Below, piece after piece: positions 44,589 through 53,116 of a stretch of 64,000 nt of DNA; the stretch's first letter is position 1; each line of letters opens with the position of its first letter. The stretch covers positions 1-64,000 of the forward strand of contig NKIU01000001.1 of the NCBI GenBank assembly GCA_002256245.1. The letters are read 5' to 3'. The DNA comes from Pseudorhodobacter sp. PARRP1 (lineage in GTDB: Bacteria; Pseudomonadota; Alphaproteobacteria; Rhodobacterales; Rhodobacteraceae). The notes under the pieces are model-generated. The model was not told the DNA's origin, did not search any database, and saw nothing but the letters and a program-made list of their open reading frames with translations. Made by a program: the position numbers and the translations under genes.

Positions 44589-46652
44589 TTAGGCCAGATC
44601 GCGGATGGTCGCCTCACGCGCCCAATAGCGGTGCTTGGCGGTTTCGGGCAGTTTGCTGTAATGGACCACGCCTGCATCGGGTTCGATGCCTGCCCGCGCC
44701 AGAATAACTTTTGATCCGTTGCAACGCCCGATCGCCTTCAGATGCACGAAGGCCTCGGTGACAAACCCCACGGCGGCGGAATCCTTCGCCAGCTTTTCAG
44801 CCACCTCGGGTGCCAGGATCATCGCAATCGCATCAAACAGCATCGAAGGCGCGCCTGCCAACTGGCCATCAGCCTTCATCTGACCACCCTTCAGCTTCAG
44901 CATCCCCACCTTGGGGGCCACGGTGAACACGCTGCCACCCTCGGCCTTGATCGCGGCGATCAGTTTGTCGATCTCGGCCTTGTCCGAGCCTTCGGCAAAC
45001 AGCAGCCCGATCTTGCGGCCTTGCAGCGTTGGCTTCCAGTTTTTCTGGATCGACAGCGCATCCGACGGCGCAAGATCAATGGGCGCGCGGAACGGTTTCG
45101 CCGCCGCGGGCAGTTCCATGCCGATGCCATCCGCCACCCGCTGCGCCAGCCCCGGATCGACGTTTTGCAAATTGGCCAGCACGCGGGTGCGGATGTGTTC
45201 CAGCCCCACCTTCGACAATTCGAACACGAAGGCCGAGGCGATATGCGCCTGCTCGTTTTCGGTTTGCGAGTGCCAGAACATGCGCGGTTGGCTGTAGTGA
45301 TCGCCAAAGGTTTCGGCGCGGATGCGCAGCTTCTCTCCGGCAACCTCTTGCGGGGCGGTCATAAATCCAGTCGCACTGGCGCGCGGGCCGGGGTCTTCAC
45401 CGGCAAGGTCCAGGCTGTTCGGCTCGTAATTCGCGCGCCCCTTCGGCACGGCGGTTTGCATCAGCCCGTCGCGCATCATGTTGGCGTAGGGGCATTTCGG
45501 CGCGTTGATCGGGATCTGGTGAAAGTTGGTCGTCCCCAGCCGCGATTTCTGCGTGTCGAGATAGGAAAACAGCCGCCCTTGCAACAGCGGATCATCCGAA
45601 AAGTCGATGCCCGGCACGATGTTAGAGGGCAGAAACGCCGCCTGCTCATTCTCGGCAAAGTGGTTGTCGGGGTTGCGATCCAGCACCATGCGGCCAATCA
45701 CCCGCAGCGGCACGACCTCTTCTGGGATGATCTTGGTGGGGTCAAGCACGTCATAGGGCAGGCTGTCGGCCAGTGCCTGATCAAACACCTGCACCGCGAA
45801 ATCCCATTCCGGGAAATCACCTGCCGCAATCGCCTCGTGCAGGTCGCGGCGGTGGTAATCGTTGTCCGCGCCCTGCAGCTTGGCGCTTTCATCCCAGACC
45901 AAGGATTGCATCCCAAGGCGCGGGCGCCAGTGGAATTTGACAAAACTTATCTTACCCTTGGCATTCACCAGCTTGAACGTGTGCACGCCAAAGCCCTCCA
46001 TCATCCGCAGCGAGCGTGGAATGGCGCGGTCAGACATCGCCCACATCACCGTGTGCATGGTTTCGGGCATCAGCGAGACAAAATCCCAGAACGTGTCATG
46101 CGCCGATCCGGCCTGCGGATAGCCTTTGTCAGCCTCCATCTTCACCGAGTGGATCAGATCGGGGAATTTGATCGCATCCTGAATGAAAAACACCGGAATG
46201 TTGTTGCCAACCAGATCCCAGTTGCCTTCTTCGGTGTAGAATTTCACCGCAAACCCGCGCACGTCGCGCGGCGTGTCAACCGACCCTGCGCCACCGGCAA
46301 CGGTTGAAAACCGCGCAAACAGCGGTGTCTTCTTGCCCTTTTCGGCAAACAGCGCCGCGCGGCTAAGGTCTGGGATCGGATCGGTGCATTCGAAATAACC
46401 ATGCGCCGCCGAGCCGCGCGCGTGCACGATGCGTTCGGGGATGCGCTCGTGGTCAAAGTGAAAAATCTTTTCGCGCAAGATGAAATCTTCCAGCAGGGTC
46501 GGCCCGCGCTGGCCCGCACGCAGGCTGTTCTGGTTGTCAGAAATCGGCATACCACTGTTGGTCGTCAGTGCCGCGCCGCCGCGTTGCTGCGGCTCTCCGC
46601 CGTGGCCCACGTTTGATGGGGCGAGGTCTGATGGATTGGGGGATCGTGCCAT
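44589..46652 (-). CDS. katE: Large-subunit catalase (HPII type)
   Basis: A 687-residue clade 2 monofunctional catalase. The catalytic His lies in RIVHARGSAAHGYFE (about 74-88), the catalytic Asn in DLVGNNIPVFFI (about 147-158), and the heme-ligand Tyr in RLFSYLDTQKSRLG (about 355-368). The C-terminal 150 residues (KIGLLFAEGSDKAEID) form the flavodoxin/DJ-1-like domain found only in large-subunit catalases. The start at 46652 has AAAGGC upstream. An in-frame extension to 46946 overlaps the divergent SDR promoter region and lacks homology. HPII-type enzymes usually serve stationary-phase or stress survival, in keeping with its neighbours. Confidence 0.95.
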   Translation of the reverse strand: MARSPNPSDLAPSNVGHGGEPQQRGGAALTTNSGMPISDNQNSLRAGQRGPTLLEDFILREKIFHFDHERIPERIVHARGSAAHGYFECTDPIPDLSRAALFAEKGKKTPLFARFSTVAGGAGSVDTPRDVRGFAVKFYTEEGNWDLVGNNIPVFFIQDAIKFPDLIHSVKMEADKGYPQAGSAHDTFWDFVSLMPETMHTVMWAMSDRAIPRSLRMMEGFGVHTFKLVNAKGKISFVKFHWRPRLGMQSLVWDESAKLQGADNDYHRRDLHEAIAAGDFPEWDFAVQVFDQALADSLPYDVLDPTKIIPEEVVPLRVIGRMVLDRNPDNHFAENEQAAFLPSNIVPGIDFSDDPLLQGRLFSYLDTQKSRLGTTNFHQIPINAPKCPYANMMRDGLMQTAVPKGRANYEPNSLDLAGEDPGPRASATGFMTAPQEVAGEKLRIRAETFGDHYSQPRMFWHSQTENEQAHIASAFVFELSKVGLEHIRTRVLANLQNVDPGLAQRVADGIGMELPAAAKPFRAPIDLAPSDALSIQKNWKPTLQGRKIGLLFAEGSDKAEIDKLIAAIKAEGGSVFTVAPKVGMLKLKGGQMKADGQLAGAPSMLFDAIAMILAPEVAEKLAKDSAAVGFVTEAFVHLKAIGRCNGSKVILARAGIEPDAGVVHYSKLPETAKHRYWAREATIRDLA

Positions 46653-46939
46653 TTGTGCTGCCTTTTTCGATGGTTGCAAAGCCGAGAGAACCCGCAAAAA
46701 TCCGGCCCAAGGCCAGAGGTGGCTGACCTTCAAGGTGCGATCACAAGGCGGCTTCCCTTGCAAACGGTGTGCCGGCGCATTGGTTCCGACGCGCGGCGCT
46801 GCCGTGGCGTAAAGCTTGGGCAGGTTTCCGGCTGTGCAATGCGTTTGGGCAGTCGCCCGCAGCCTTGCGCCTTTCGCTGCATATGTGTTGATGTCGGCAG
46901 GCACAGCACCACCGTGCAGATTTTGGAACAGGATGAACC

Positions 46940-47662
46940 ATGACAAAGATAGCCGTCGTGACCGGGGCTGCAGGGGGCTTGGGCCGGGCGATCAGCGCCA
47001 AGCTGCGCGCCGACGGGTTGCATGTGATCGGGCTGGATATTGATGCCGCAGGTTTGGCCAGCATGGCAGAGCCCGGCTTTACCAGCCATGTCGCCGACCT
47101 TAGCGATGCGGGTGCCATCGCCGAGGTGTTCGCCCAGATCGCGCGCGATCATGGCGGCGTTGATGCCTTGGTGAACAACGCGGGCACCTGTTTTATGTCC
47201 GACTTTCCCGACATTTCGGCGCAGGAACTGGACCGCCAGATGGCGATCAACTTCTCGGGCGCGTTCCATTGCGCGCAGGCGGCGATCAAGCTGATGGCGG
47301 GGCGCGACGGCGTGCGCAAGATCGTCAACATCTCCTCGAACGGGGCGTATAATTTTGATGTGTTCGACCCGCCGCATTATCGCGCGTCCAAGGCAGCGCT
47401 GGATACGCTGACCAAAGATCTCGCCCGCCGCTATGCCCGCGACAAGATCGCCGTCAACTCGCTGGCACCGGCGATGACCGAGACGCCGCTGTTCAAGGTG
47501 CTGACCGATGATGTGCTGGCCCGTGCCATCGCCGCCATGCCGCACGGCCATGCCATGCAGCCCGGCGAGGTTGCGGATTGGGTCGGCTTTCTGATCTCAA
47601 CCGCCGGGGATATCTGCAGCGGAAACGTGATCATCCTTAATCAGGGCCGCGACGTGCGGTAA
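46940..47662 (+). CDS. SDR family oxidoreductase
   Basis: A 240-residue classical short-chain dehydrogenase. The cofactor motif TGAAGGLG is at about 8-15, with LDID after the second strand (Asp suggests NAD preference). NNAG lies at about 79-82. The catalytic triad is Ser132/133 (NISSNGAY), Tyr147 and Lys151 (HYRASK). The substrate is unknown. It is divergent from katE across a gap of about 290 bp that shows no recognised operator. The convergent MBL-fold gene ends seven bases beyond its stop. Confidence 0.9.
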   Translation: MTKIAVVTGAAGGLGRAISAKLRADGLHVIGLDIDAAGLASMAEPGFTSHVADLSDAGAIAEVFAQIARDHGGVDALVNNAGTCFMSDFPDISAQELDRQMAINFSGAFHCAQAAIKLMAGRDGVRKIVNISSNGAYNFDVFDPPHYRASKAALDTLTKDLARRYARDKIAVNSLAPAMTETPLFKVLTDDVLARAIAAMPHGHAMQPGEVADWVGFLISTAGDICSGNVIILNQGRDVR

Positions 47663-47669
47663 ACGGGGC

Positions 47670-48428
47670 TCAGGTGAACCAATCGGGGGCCTTGCGAAGG
47701 ACCGGCCATTGCTGCGGGCTGTGGCCAAAGATCACCTCGGCATCCCGCGCGCGCGCCAGATCCATCAGCCGCGCGCCGTGGTGGATCGCAAGCGGCACAT
47801 CCCAAGACCCGGCGAAGCCCTCGTCAATCTCGCTGGCGCGGCTGATCGCATCCGAGGTCAGCAGCATCCACCCGGTCTGCGGCAACGCGACCATGAAGGC
47901 CAGTTGACCCGGCGCGTGGCCCGGGCACAGCAACACCTCAAACCCCGGCCCCAGCGTGAAATCCTGTGTGACCAGATGATAATCGCGCGCGGGCCACTCC
48001 ATCGCCTGTTTGCCTGACCAATACATCGGGCGCGGCAAGTCGCGCTCGGCCTTGGCAATCAGGATCGGCACGCCGGGGAAACCGCCCATATGGCCGACAT
48101 GGTCAATATGGGTGTGGCTTTGGATCATCAGCGTCACATCGGCCTTCGACAGCCCCAGCTTGGCCAATTGGGCATCAGGCGTGTTTTCGGGCGTGATCTG
48201 CAACACGCGGCCAAAACTGCCCAAGGCATCCTCTGCCGTCGCAGCTGCGGCATCGACGGTGTATTTTGCCGGAAATCCGGTGTCGATCAGCACCACCTCG
48301 CCCGCATCGGTCTGCACCGCAAAGCCGCAAATGCCGATGGTGCGCGGGCCGGAATGCACCTCGAACAGCCCGTAATCCAACACCGCCAGCCGAATGGGTT
48401 TCCCCTTCAGCGCAATCTGTTCCATCAT
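47670..48428 (-). CDS. MBL-fold hydrolase (AHL-lactonase-like)
   Basis: A 252-residue metallo-beta-lactamase-fold protein. The dinuclear zinc motif is SHTHIDHVGH (His105, His107, Asp109, His110). A further His lies in PGHAPGQLAF (about 168-177), an Asp in TSDAIS (about 190-195) and a C-terminal His in FGHSP. This layout is that of N-acyl-homoserine lactonases (AiiA/AttM type) but is shared by other lactonases and glyoxalase II-like enzymes. Quorum quenching is thus a possibility only. It starts MM at 48428 and is divergent from the aminotransferase gene, with almost no spacer. Confidence 0.85.
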   Translation of the reverse strand: MMEQIALKGKPIRLAVLDYGLFEVHSGPRTIGICGFAVQTDAGEVVLIDTGFPAKYTVDAAAATAEDALGSFGRVLQITPENTPDAQLAKLGLSKADVTLMIQSHTHIDHVGHMGGFPGVPILIAKAERDLPRPMYWSGKQAMEWPARDYHLVTQDFTLGPGFEVLLCPGHAPGQLAFMVALPQTGWMLLTSDAISRASEIDEGFAGSWDVPLAIHHGARLMDLARARDAEVIFGHSPQQWPVLRKAPDWFT

Positions 48429-48446
48429 AGCATCACCCCCCGGCAG

Positions 48447-49604
48447 ATGAAGCGGAGAGCCTGCTTGAAAGTCAAGATACACACCCTGTTTCAATACCTG
48501 CTGGAAACCACCGAAGCAGCCCCCGAAGCCATCGTCGGCTTTTCGCTGTCGGGTTCGCCGCGCTTGGGCGACTATCTGGATGATCTTGATCCCAACCTTT
48601 CGCTCGACTGGAACGGCCGCGATTTTCGCGGCCTGCCAGAGTTGCGCGATCACGTGCTGGCGCAGGCTGGGCTGACAGGCATCTGCACCCCCGCCGATGT
48701 GCTGATCACCGCAGGCGCTGCCGAGGCGAACTATCTGGCGATCATGCAACTTCTGCAACCCGGTGAGCGCATCGTGATCGAGGCCCCCGGCTGGCCACAA
48801 GCCGAGGTGTTGGCGAAAGCCAAAGGCGCCGAGATTGTCAAAGTGGCGCGCTCCGAGGTTGAGGGCTGGCGCTTGCCGCTTGACCGTCTTGCTGCAGCCG
48901 TGACGCCGGGCACGCGGATGATCTTTCTGACCAACCCGAACAACCCGACCGGCGATCTGATGAGTGCCGCCGATCTGGCAGAGGTGGTCGCCATCGCCGA
49001 ACGCGTCGGCGCATGGTTGCTGGTGGACGAGGTCTATGCCGGGCTCGAATGGCAGGGCCCGCGCGCACCATCGGTCGCGGGGCTTTATGCGCGCGGCATC
49101 ACCACAGGCTCGGTCAGCAAGGCGCTGGGGTTGCAGGGCCTGCGCACCGGCTGGATGATCAGCCCTGATGCGGCACTTTTGCGCGACGCGCTTGTCCTGC
49201 GCGAAAACTCCAGCGAAATCATGAACATCATGGGCGAGGTGATCGCCGAAATCGCCATGCGCCCCGCGCGCTATCACGCGGCCCTGCAGCGCGCGCGCAG
49301 CGAAGGGGCGGCCAATCTGGCGCAGATGAACGCATGGATTACCGCCCAACCGCATCTGTCGTGGTCCGCGCCGAAAGCCGGGCTGATCGGCCTTGCCCGC
49401 CTGCCCGCCTTCGTTGACAGCGACGCCTTCGCGCGGTTTCTGCTGGCCGCCCCCTATCGCACCTTCCTTTTGCCCGGCAGCGCCTATGATTTGCCGCATC
49501 ACATCCGGCTGGGCGTAGGCGGTGGTGCCGCGGTGCGGCTGCAAGATGGGCTGGACCGGCTGTCGCAGGCGTTGGACGACTGGCACAGGCCCCGCAAAAC
49601 CTGA
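48447..49604 (+). CDS. PLP-dependent class I/II aminotransferase
   Basis: A 385-residue fold-type I aminotransferase. TNPNNPTGD (about 162-170) is the substrate/cofactor loop, VDEVYAGL (about 193-200) carries the PLP-ring Asp and Tyr, and the Schiff-base Lys225 is in GSVSKALGLQGLRTGW. The closest general type is the aspartate/tyrosine/aromatic group. ATG at 48447 has a weak ribosome binding site; TTG at 48465, after GGAGAG, is a good alternative start giving 379 residues. The gene ends at a strong bidirectional terminator. Confidence 0.88.
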   Translation: MKRRACLKVKIHTLFQYLLETTEAAPEAIVGFSLSGSPRLGDYLDDLDPNLSLDWNGRDFRGLPELRDHVLAQAGLTGICTPADVLITAGAAEANYLAIMQLLQPGERIVIEAPGWPQAEVLAKAKGAEIVKVARSEVEGWRLPLDRLAAAVTPGTRMIFLTNPNNPTGDLMSAADLAEVVAIAERVGAWLLVDEVYAGLEWQGPRAPSVAGLYARGITTGSVSKALGLQGLRTGWMISPDAALLRDALVLRENSSEIMNIMGEVIAEIAMRPARYHAALQRARSEGAANLAQMNAWITAQPHLSWSAPKAGLIGLARLPAFVDSDAFARFLLAAPYRTFLLPGSAYDLPHHIRLGVGGGAAVRLQDGLDRLSQALDDWHRPRKT

Positions 49605-49618
49605 TCCCGGCACATGCA

Positions 49619-49648
49619 AAAAGGCCCGCCGATTTGGGCGGGCCTTTT
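49619..49648. terminator. Bidirectional terminator
   Basis: Perfect 12-bp arms AAAAGGCCCGCC (49619-49630) and GGCGGGCCTTTT (49637-49648) around a six-base loop, with A and T tracts on the two sides. It separates the rightward aminotransferase gene from the leftward PRC-barrel gene and should stop both transcripts. Confidence 0.92.
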
Positions 49649-49664
49649 GGTGTTTGGGGGGGAT

Positions 49665-50468
49665 TTAGCCTTCGTAGTTCGGCATGGCTTCCAGTTGTTC
49701 TTTGGTTTGGCCCAGATAGACCCGCAGGTCATCGCCGTCGGCTTCTTTCAGGATGTCCACATCGGCCAGCGGCAGGGCGACGGGCTTTTCACCCATGCCA
49801 AGGAAACCGCCGACGTCCACGATCACCTGTTCAACCTTGCCATCCGCCGATACCACCAGATTGGACACTTCGCCGATCGCGGCGTCGGTGGCGTCATAGA
49901 CCTTGGCACCGGTCAGCTTTTCCGAGGTCAGCATGGTGGCATCAGCGGCGACATAGCCGTCGCGCACCATTGGCGTGCGGGCGGCCCCTGCGGCCATCGC
50001 ATCGGCGGCAGGCGCTTCAGTGGTTGCCGCCGGAGCCATCGTGTCATTCATCGCATAGGGCGGCGCGGCCTCAAAATCGGCGCGCTTGGCGGTCGTCACC
50101 AGGAAAAAGTCATCCGGTGCATCGGCGGTGGCGCTGTCGCTGACGAATTTGATCGCCTCCATACCGACGGCGACCTGACGCTCGCCCATCCCCAGAAAGC
50201 CGCCGATATCGACCAGAACCGCATCGACCTTGCCATCGCGCGACAGGATCACGTCGTTGATCTCGCCAATATCGTCCCAGCCTTGCTGCGCGCCGTTGTA
50301 TTCGGTGGCATCAATCGCGGCTTCCGAAGCATAGACGCGCATGCCGATAAAATCAGACGCGCGCACATTCAACGGATCGGCAGCGGCACGGAAGGCCGCG
50401 ACATCCTGGGCCGCAGCGGCACCGGCAAGACCGGCAAGCAGGGCGGTGGACAGCAAAAGCTTTTTCAT
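49665..50468 (-). CDS. Secreted double PRC-barrel protein
   Basis: A 267-residue protein: signal peptide MKKLLLSTALLAGLAGAAAA (cleaved before QDV), then two PRC-barrel domains at about 35-115 and 170-260. Each repeats a near-identical unit: DGKVDAVLVDIGGFLGMGER and DGKVEQVIVDVGGFLGMGEK. An Ala/Pro-rich linker joins them. The start is one of three consecutive ATGs; GGAG spacing favours the third (50468). PRC-barrels occur in RimM, photosynthetic reaction-centre H subunit and many envelope proteins of unknown function. The N-terminus suggests a periplasmic role. Confidence 0.82.
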   Translation of the reverse strand: MKKLLLSTALLAGLAGAAAAQDVAAFRAAADPLNVRASDFIGMRVYASEAAIDATEYNGAQQGWDDIGEINDVILSRDGKVDAVLVDIGGFLGMGERQVAVGMEAIKFVSDSATADAPDDFFLVTTAKRADFEAAPPYAMNDTMAPAATTEAPAADAMAAGAARTPMVRDGYVAADATMLTSEKLTGAKVYDATDAAIGEVSNLVVSADGKVEQVIVDVGGFLGMGEKPVALPLADVDILKEADGDDLRVYLGQTKEQLEAMPNYEG

Positions 50469-50846
50469 CATCATCTCCAAGAACTGCAAAGGTTGCACGC
50501 ATTCAGCGCTGTCTGAAAAACGCAAAGCGACGCCGGGTGGTTCCGAAATTAATCAGCAAATTCAACGGGAACCATCACGCCCTTGGCGCGTTGCGGCGGG
50601 GGAAAGCAGATACCTCCCCCGCCTGTCTTGCCGCGATTGCACCCAAATCACACCGCAGCACACATGGAAAACCCCCGTCAGAACCCTCACCGCCGACAGC
50701 ATGGATTTCGCTGAGGTATCTCTGCGCCGCCATCACGCGCAATCGTCTTCCGACAGCGCCCCAAACCTGTGCAACGCAGCTTGGCCGCATTTGCGGGCCG
50801 CCCAAGTTTCGCCTAAGGTCGCGGCAGTTCGGATCAGGAGTCTTTC
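50469..50846. other. Divergent intergenic region, no gene seen
   Basis: About 380 bp between the leftward PRC-barrel gene and the rightward DDAH gene. Open frames here are short and lack coding character. It must contain both promoters; AATTAATCAGCAAATTCAAC near 50547-50566 is AT-rich enough to be part of one, but no clear -35/-10 pair could be assigned. Confidence 0.4.
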
Positions 50847-51638
50847 ATGCAGTCTTACACCTTCAGCCATGCCATCACCCGCAAGCCCTCGCACAGCATC
50901 ATCGCGGGCCTGCGCGCCGTGGATACCGGCACGCCTGATCTTGGCCTTATGCAGGCGCATCACGCCGACTATATCGCGGCGCTGCGCTCGACCGGGGCAA
51001 AGGTGATCGAGTTGGACGCGCTGGAGGATTTCCCAGACTCGGTCTTTGTCGAAGACACAGCACTCTGCCTGCCGCAGGGGGCCGTGGTGATGCGCCCCGG
51101 CGCGCCCTCGCGCTTGGGCGAAGCCGCCGAAATGGCCCCACATCTGCAAGCGCTTTACGGCCAGATCCTGCGCATCGAGGGCGCTGACAGCTATATCGAA
51201 GGCGGCGACATCCTGACCACCGAGACCGAAATTCTGGTCGGCCGCTCGGCCCGCACCAATGCCGCAGGCGTCGCCGAACTCACCCGTCTGGTGGCGGGTT
51301 GGGGCCTGAGCGTGCGCGAAGTCTTCACCCCGCCCGGCGTTCTGCACTTCAAAACCGATTGCTCGCTGCTCGATGCTGAAACCATCCTCTCCACCCGCCG
51401 CCTTGCCGCATCGGGCTGCTTTGCGGGCTATAAGGTGATCTACGTCGCCGATGGCGAAGAGGCCTGCGCCAACACCATCCGCTTCAACGATCTGGTGATC
51501 ATGCCCGCAGGTTTCCCAAAAACCCGCGCAACCTTGGATCAGGCGGGCTACAAAGTGGTCGAGATCGGCAACAGCGAATGTGCCAAACTTGATGGCGGCA
51601 TGTCCTGCCTGTCGCTGCGCTTCACTCCGAAGCCCTGA
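50847..51638 (+). CDS. ddaH: Dimethylarginine dimethylaminohydrolase (DDAH-like)
   Basis: A 263-residue amidinotransferase-fold hydrolase. FPDSVFVEDTALCL (about 62-75) carries substrate-binding acidic residues, His167 lies in PGVLHFKTDCS, and the nucleophile Cys254 is in LDGGMSCLSLRF. DDAH converts methylated arginines to citrulline and an alkylamine. Bacterial relatives may act on other guanidino compounds, so it forms a possible functional parallel to the agmatinase-like gene at 2.2 kb. The start ATG at 50847 follows AGGAG. No close partner: a terminator hairpin follows it. Confidence 0.88.
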   Translation: MQSYTFSHAITRKPSHSIIAGLRAVDTGTPDLGLMQAHHADYIAALRSTGAKVIELDALEDFPDSVFVEDTALCLPQGAVVMRPGAPSRLGEAAEMAPHLQALYGQILRIEGADSYIEGGDILTTETEILVGRSARTNAAGVAELTRLVAGWGLSVREVFTPPGVLHFKTDCSLLDAETILSTRRLAASGCFAGYKVIYVADGEEACANTIRFNDLVIMPAGFPKTRATLDQAGYKVVEIGNSECAKLDGGMSCLSLRFTPKP

Positions 51639-51652
51639 TTTCACCTGTTCTT

Positions 51653-51710
51653 AAATATCCCCGCCGGAGGCTTCCGTCGCTGGCCGGGGGAGCCTCCGGC
51701 GGGAGTATTT
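51653..51710 (+). terminator. CCGCCGGAGG-type inverted repeat
   Basis: Arms at 51653-51672 and 51691-51710 (AAATATCCCCGCCGGAGGCT and its near-perfect complement) form a 15-bp perfect core with AT-rich ends around an 18-base loop. It lies just after the DDAH stop. Half-copies of the same CCTCCGGCGGGxATATTT sequence occur at about 15225 and 20558, so it is both a likely terminator and a recurrent element. Confidence 0.65.
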
Positions 51711-51816
51711 ATCACCAATGTGAAAGGTTAAGCACTTGCGCCGATTGAACTTCGCGCGGCAGTATGTTGGGTATTGATGCGGATTGCGAAACAATGTGGG
51801 ATTGGCCGAGGCGAGT

Positions 51817-52818
51817 ATGAGTGACCCAAAGCCCGCGGGCCAAAGCTTCAACATCCTGGCCGTGGTGCAATCGGGCCGCTTGCAGTATGAAGCTTTGCTG
51901 CTGGCCGCATCCTTGCGCGCCACCAACCCCAACTTCGCCGGAAAGCTCTATCTGGCAGAGCCGCAACAGGGCGGCGCTTGGCCGAAATCGGTCGCCGTCA
52001 GCAATCCCGCCCTGCGTGAGGTGCTGGCCAGCCTTGGTGCCGAATTTCTGCCGTTCGAGGCCCGCCATTTCGGCCAAAGCTATCCGCATGGCAACAAGAT
52101 CGAGGCACTGGCCGCCCTGCCCGATCAACCCTTCCTGTTTCTCGACACCGACACGCTGATCACCGGCGATTTGGGCAGCGTCGGGTTTGATTTCTCCAAA
52201 CCCTCGGCCTCGATGCGGCGTGAGGGCACTTGGCCCACGCAAGAGCTTTACGGCCCGGATCTGGCGGCGACTTGGGCCGCACTTTATGATCGCTTCGGCC
52301 TGAACTTCGCCAGCACCATCGACGAAAGCCAGCCCGAAAACTACTGGCAGCGTTTTATGTATTTCAACGCAGGCTGGTTTTTCCACCAAAGCCCCAAGGC
52401 CTTTGGCCAGCGCTTTCTCGACTATGCCCTGACCATCCGCGATGACCGCCCCGAGGCGCTGGTGTGTCAGGAAATCTACCCGTGGCTGGATCAGATCGCG
52501 CTGCCCTTGGTGATCCACAGCTTTGGCGGCGCACGGCCCGGCCCGGCGCTGGCGGGGCTGGACGGCGCTGTGACTTGTCATTACCGCACGCTGCCGCTGC
52601 TTTACGCCCGCGAAAGTGACCGCGTGGTTGAGGTTTTGGAACAGGTGGCCGGCGAAAAGGAAATCCGCCGCATCCTGCGTGATCACGAGCCTGCCCGCCT
52701 GATGATCTACCAGAACCGTGGCCGCAAGGTGCGCGCGCTGTTTGACCGTGACGATCTGCCCCGGCGCGAACAGGCGATCCGTTTTGTGCTGAAACGCGAA
52801 GGCCTGTGGCTGCGCTAG
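51817..52818 (+). CDS. DxD glycosyltransferase-like protein
   Basis: A 333-residue protein. FNILAVVQSGRLQYEALLLA at the N-terminus and FLFLDTDTLITGDLG (about 107-121) with a DxD-type metal/nucleotide-sugar motif suggest a GT-A fold. FMYFNAGWFF (about 180-189) and YPWLDQIALPLVI (about 220-232) are also shared with the partial gene at 63301-64000, which even repeats YPHGNKI before the DxD. No transmembrane segment. The start at 51817 follows GAGGCGAG. The sugar substrate is unknown; a role in surface polysaccharide is likely from the GT2 and galE genes 8-11 kb away. Confidence 0.7.
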   Translation: MSDPKPAGQSFNILAVVQSGRLQYEALLLAASLRATNPNFAGKLYLAEPQQGGAWPKSVAVSNPALREVLASLGAEFLPFEARHFGQSYPHGNKIEALAALPDQPFLFLDTDTLITGDLGSVGFDFSKPSASMRREGTWPTQELYGPDLAATWAALYDRFGLNFASTIDESQPENYWQRFMYFNAGWFFHQSPKAFGQRFLDYALTIRDDRPEALVCQEIYPWLDQIALPLVIHSFGGARPGPALAGLDGAVTCHYRTLPLLYARESDRVVEVLEQVAGEKEIRRILRDHEPARLMIYQNRGRKVRALFDRDDLPRREQAIRFVLKREGLWLR

Positions 52819-52835
52819 CCCCCCACTCCCCGCCG

Positions 52836-52925
52836 CCCCGGATCAAGTCCGGGGCCTCATGCCCCCCCGGACTTGATCCGGGGCCTCATGGCGGCACAGC
52901 AGCGGCCCCGAACCAAGTCTGGGGC
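52836..52925. repeat. CCCCGGACTTGATCCGGGG palindrome cluster
   Basis: Two adjacent copies in inverted orientation (52836-52856, 52865-52885) and a third, degenerate copy (about 52905-52925). The same unit builds the long hairpins at 61473-61539 and 61941-62007. The position between the convergent glycosyltransferase-like gene and cydX fits a terminator role as well as a dispersed repeat. Confidence 0.8.
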
Positions 52926-52940
52926 AGCGCAGCAATATCC

Positions 52941-53057
52941 TCAATCGTCCAGATTGCCGATCTTGCGGGCGTCTTCCTGCATCTCCAGCCACATCGCGTT
53001 CAACACCGCGAACAGGGCGGCCAAAGGCAGGCCAAGCATCCAGGCGAAATACCACAT
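52941..53057 (-). CDS. cydX: Cytochrome bd oxidase small subunit CydX
   Basis: A 38-codon ORF immediately 3' of cydB: MWYFAWMLGLPLAALFAVLN, then a short polar tail ending KIGNLDD. One transmembrane helix with the N-terminal WYFAW signature is exactly the CydX/CbdX pattern. It is needed for stability and activity of bd oxidase in studied bacteria. GGAGCAAATC is a good ribosome binding site. The cydB-cydX spacer (44 bp) contains a triplicated 16-bp unit. Confidence 0.93.
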   Translation of the reverse strand: MWYFAWMLGLPLAALFAVLNAMWLEMQEDARKIGNLDD

Positions 53058-53068
53058 GATTTGCTCCT

Positions 53069-53116
53069 TTCAGGAGAGACTGTTTTCAGTAGAGACTGTT
53101 TTCAGTAGAGACTGTG
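53069..53116. repeat. Three tandem 16-bp units across the cydB stop
   Basis: Units at 53069-53084, 53085-53100 and 53101-53116 read TTCAGTAGAGACTGTT with one change in the first (TTCAGGAGAG...) and in the last base of the third. The third includes the cydB stop codon (53102-53104) and its preceding Leu-Tyr codons; the others repeat the stop-codon context downstream, lengthening the cydB-cydX spacer by 32 bp. Confidence 0.9.

Noticed and set aside
47670-48428. Firm naming of the MBL protein as an AHL lactonase
   Set aside because: HxHxDH is shared by many MBL enzymes and there is no quorum-sensing gene nearby.
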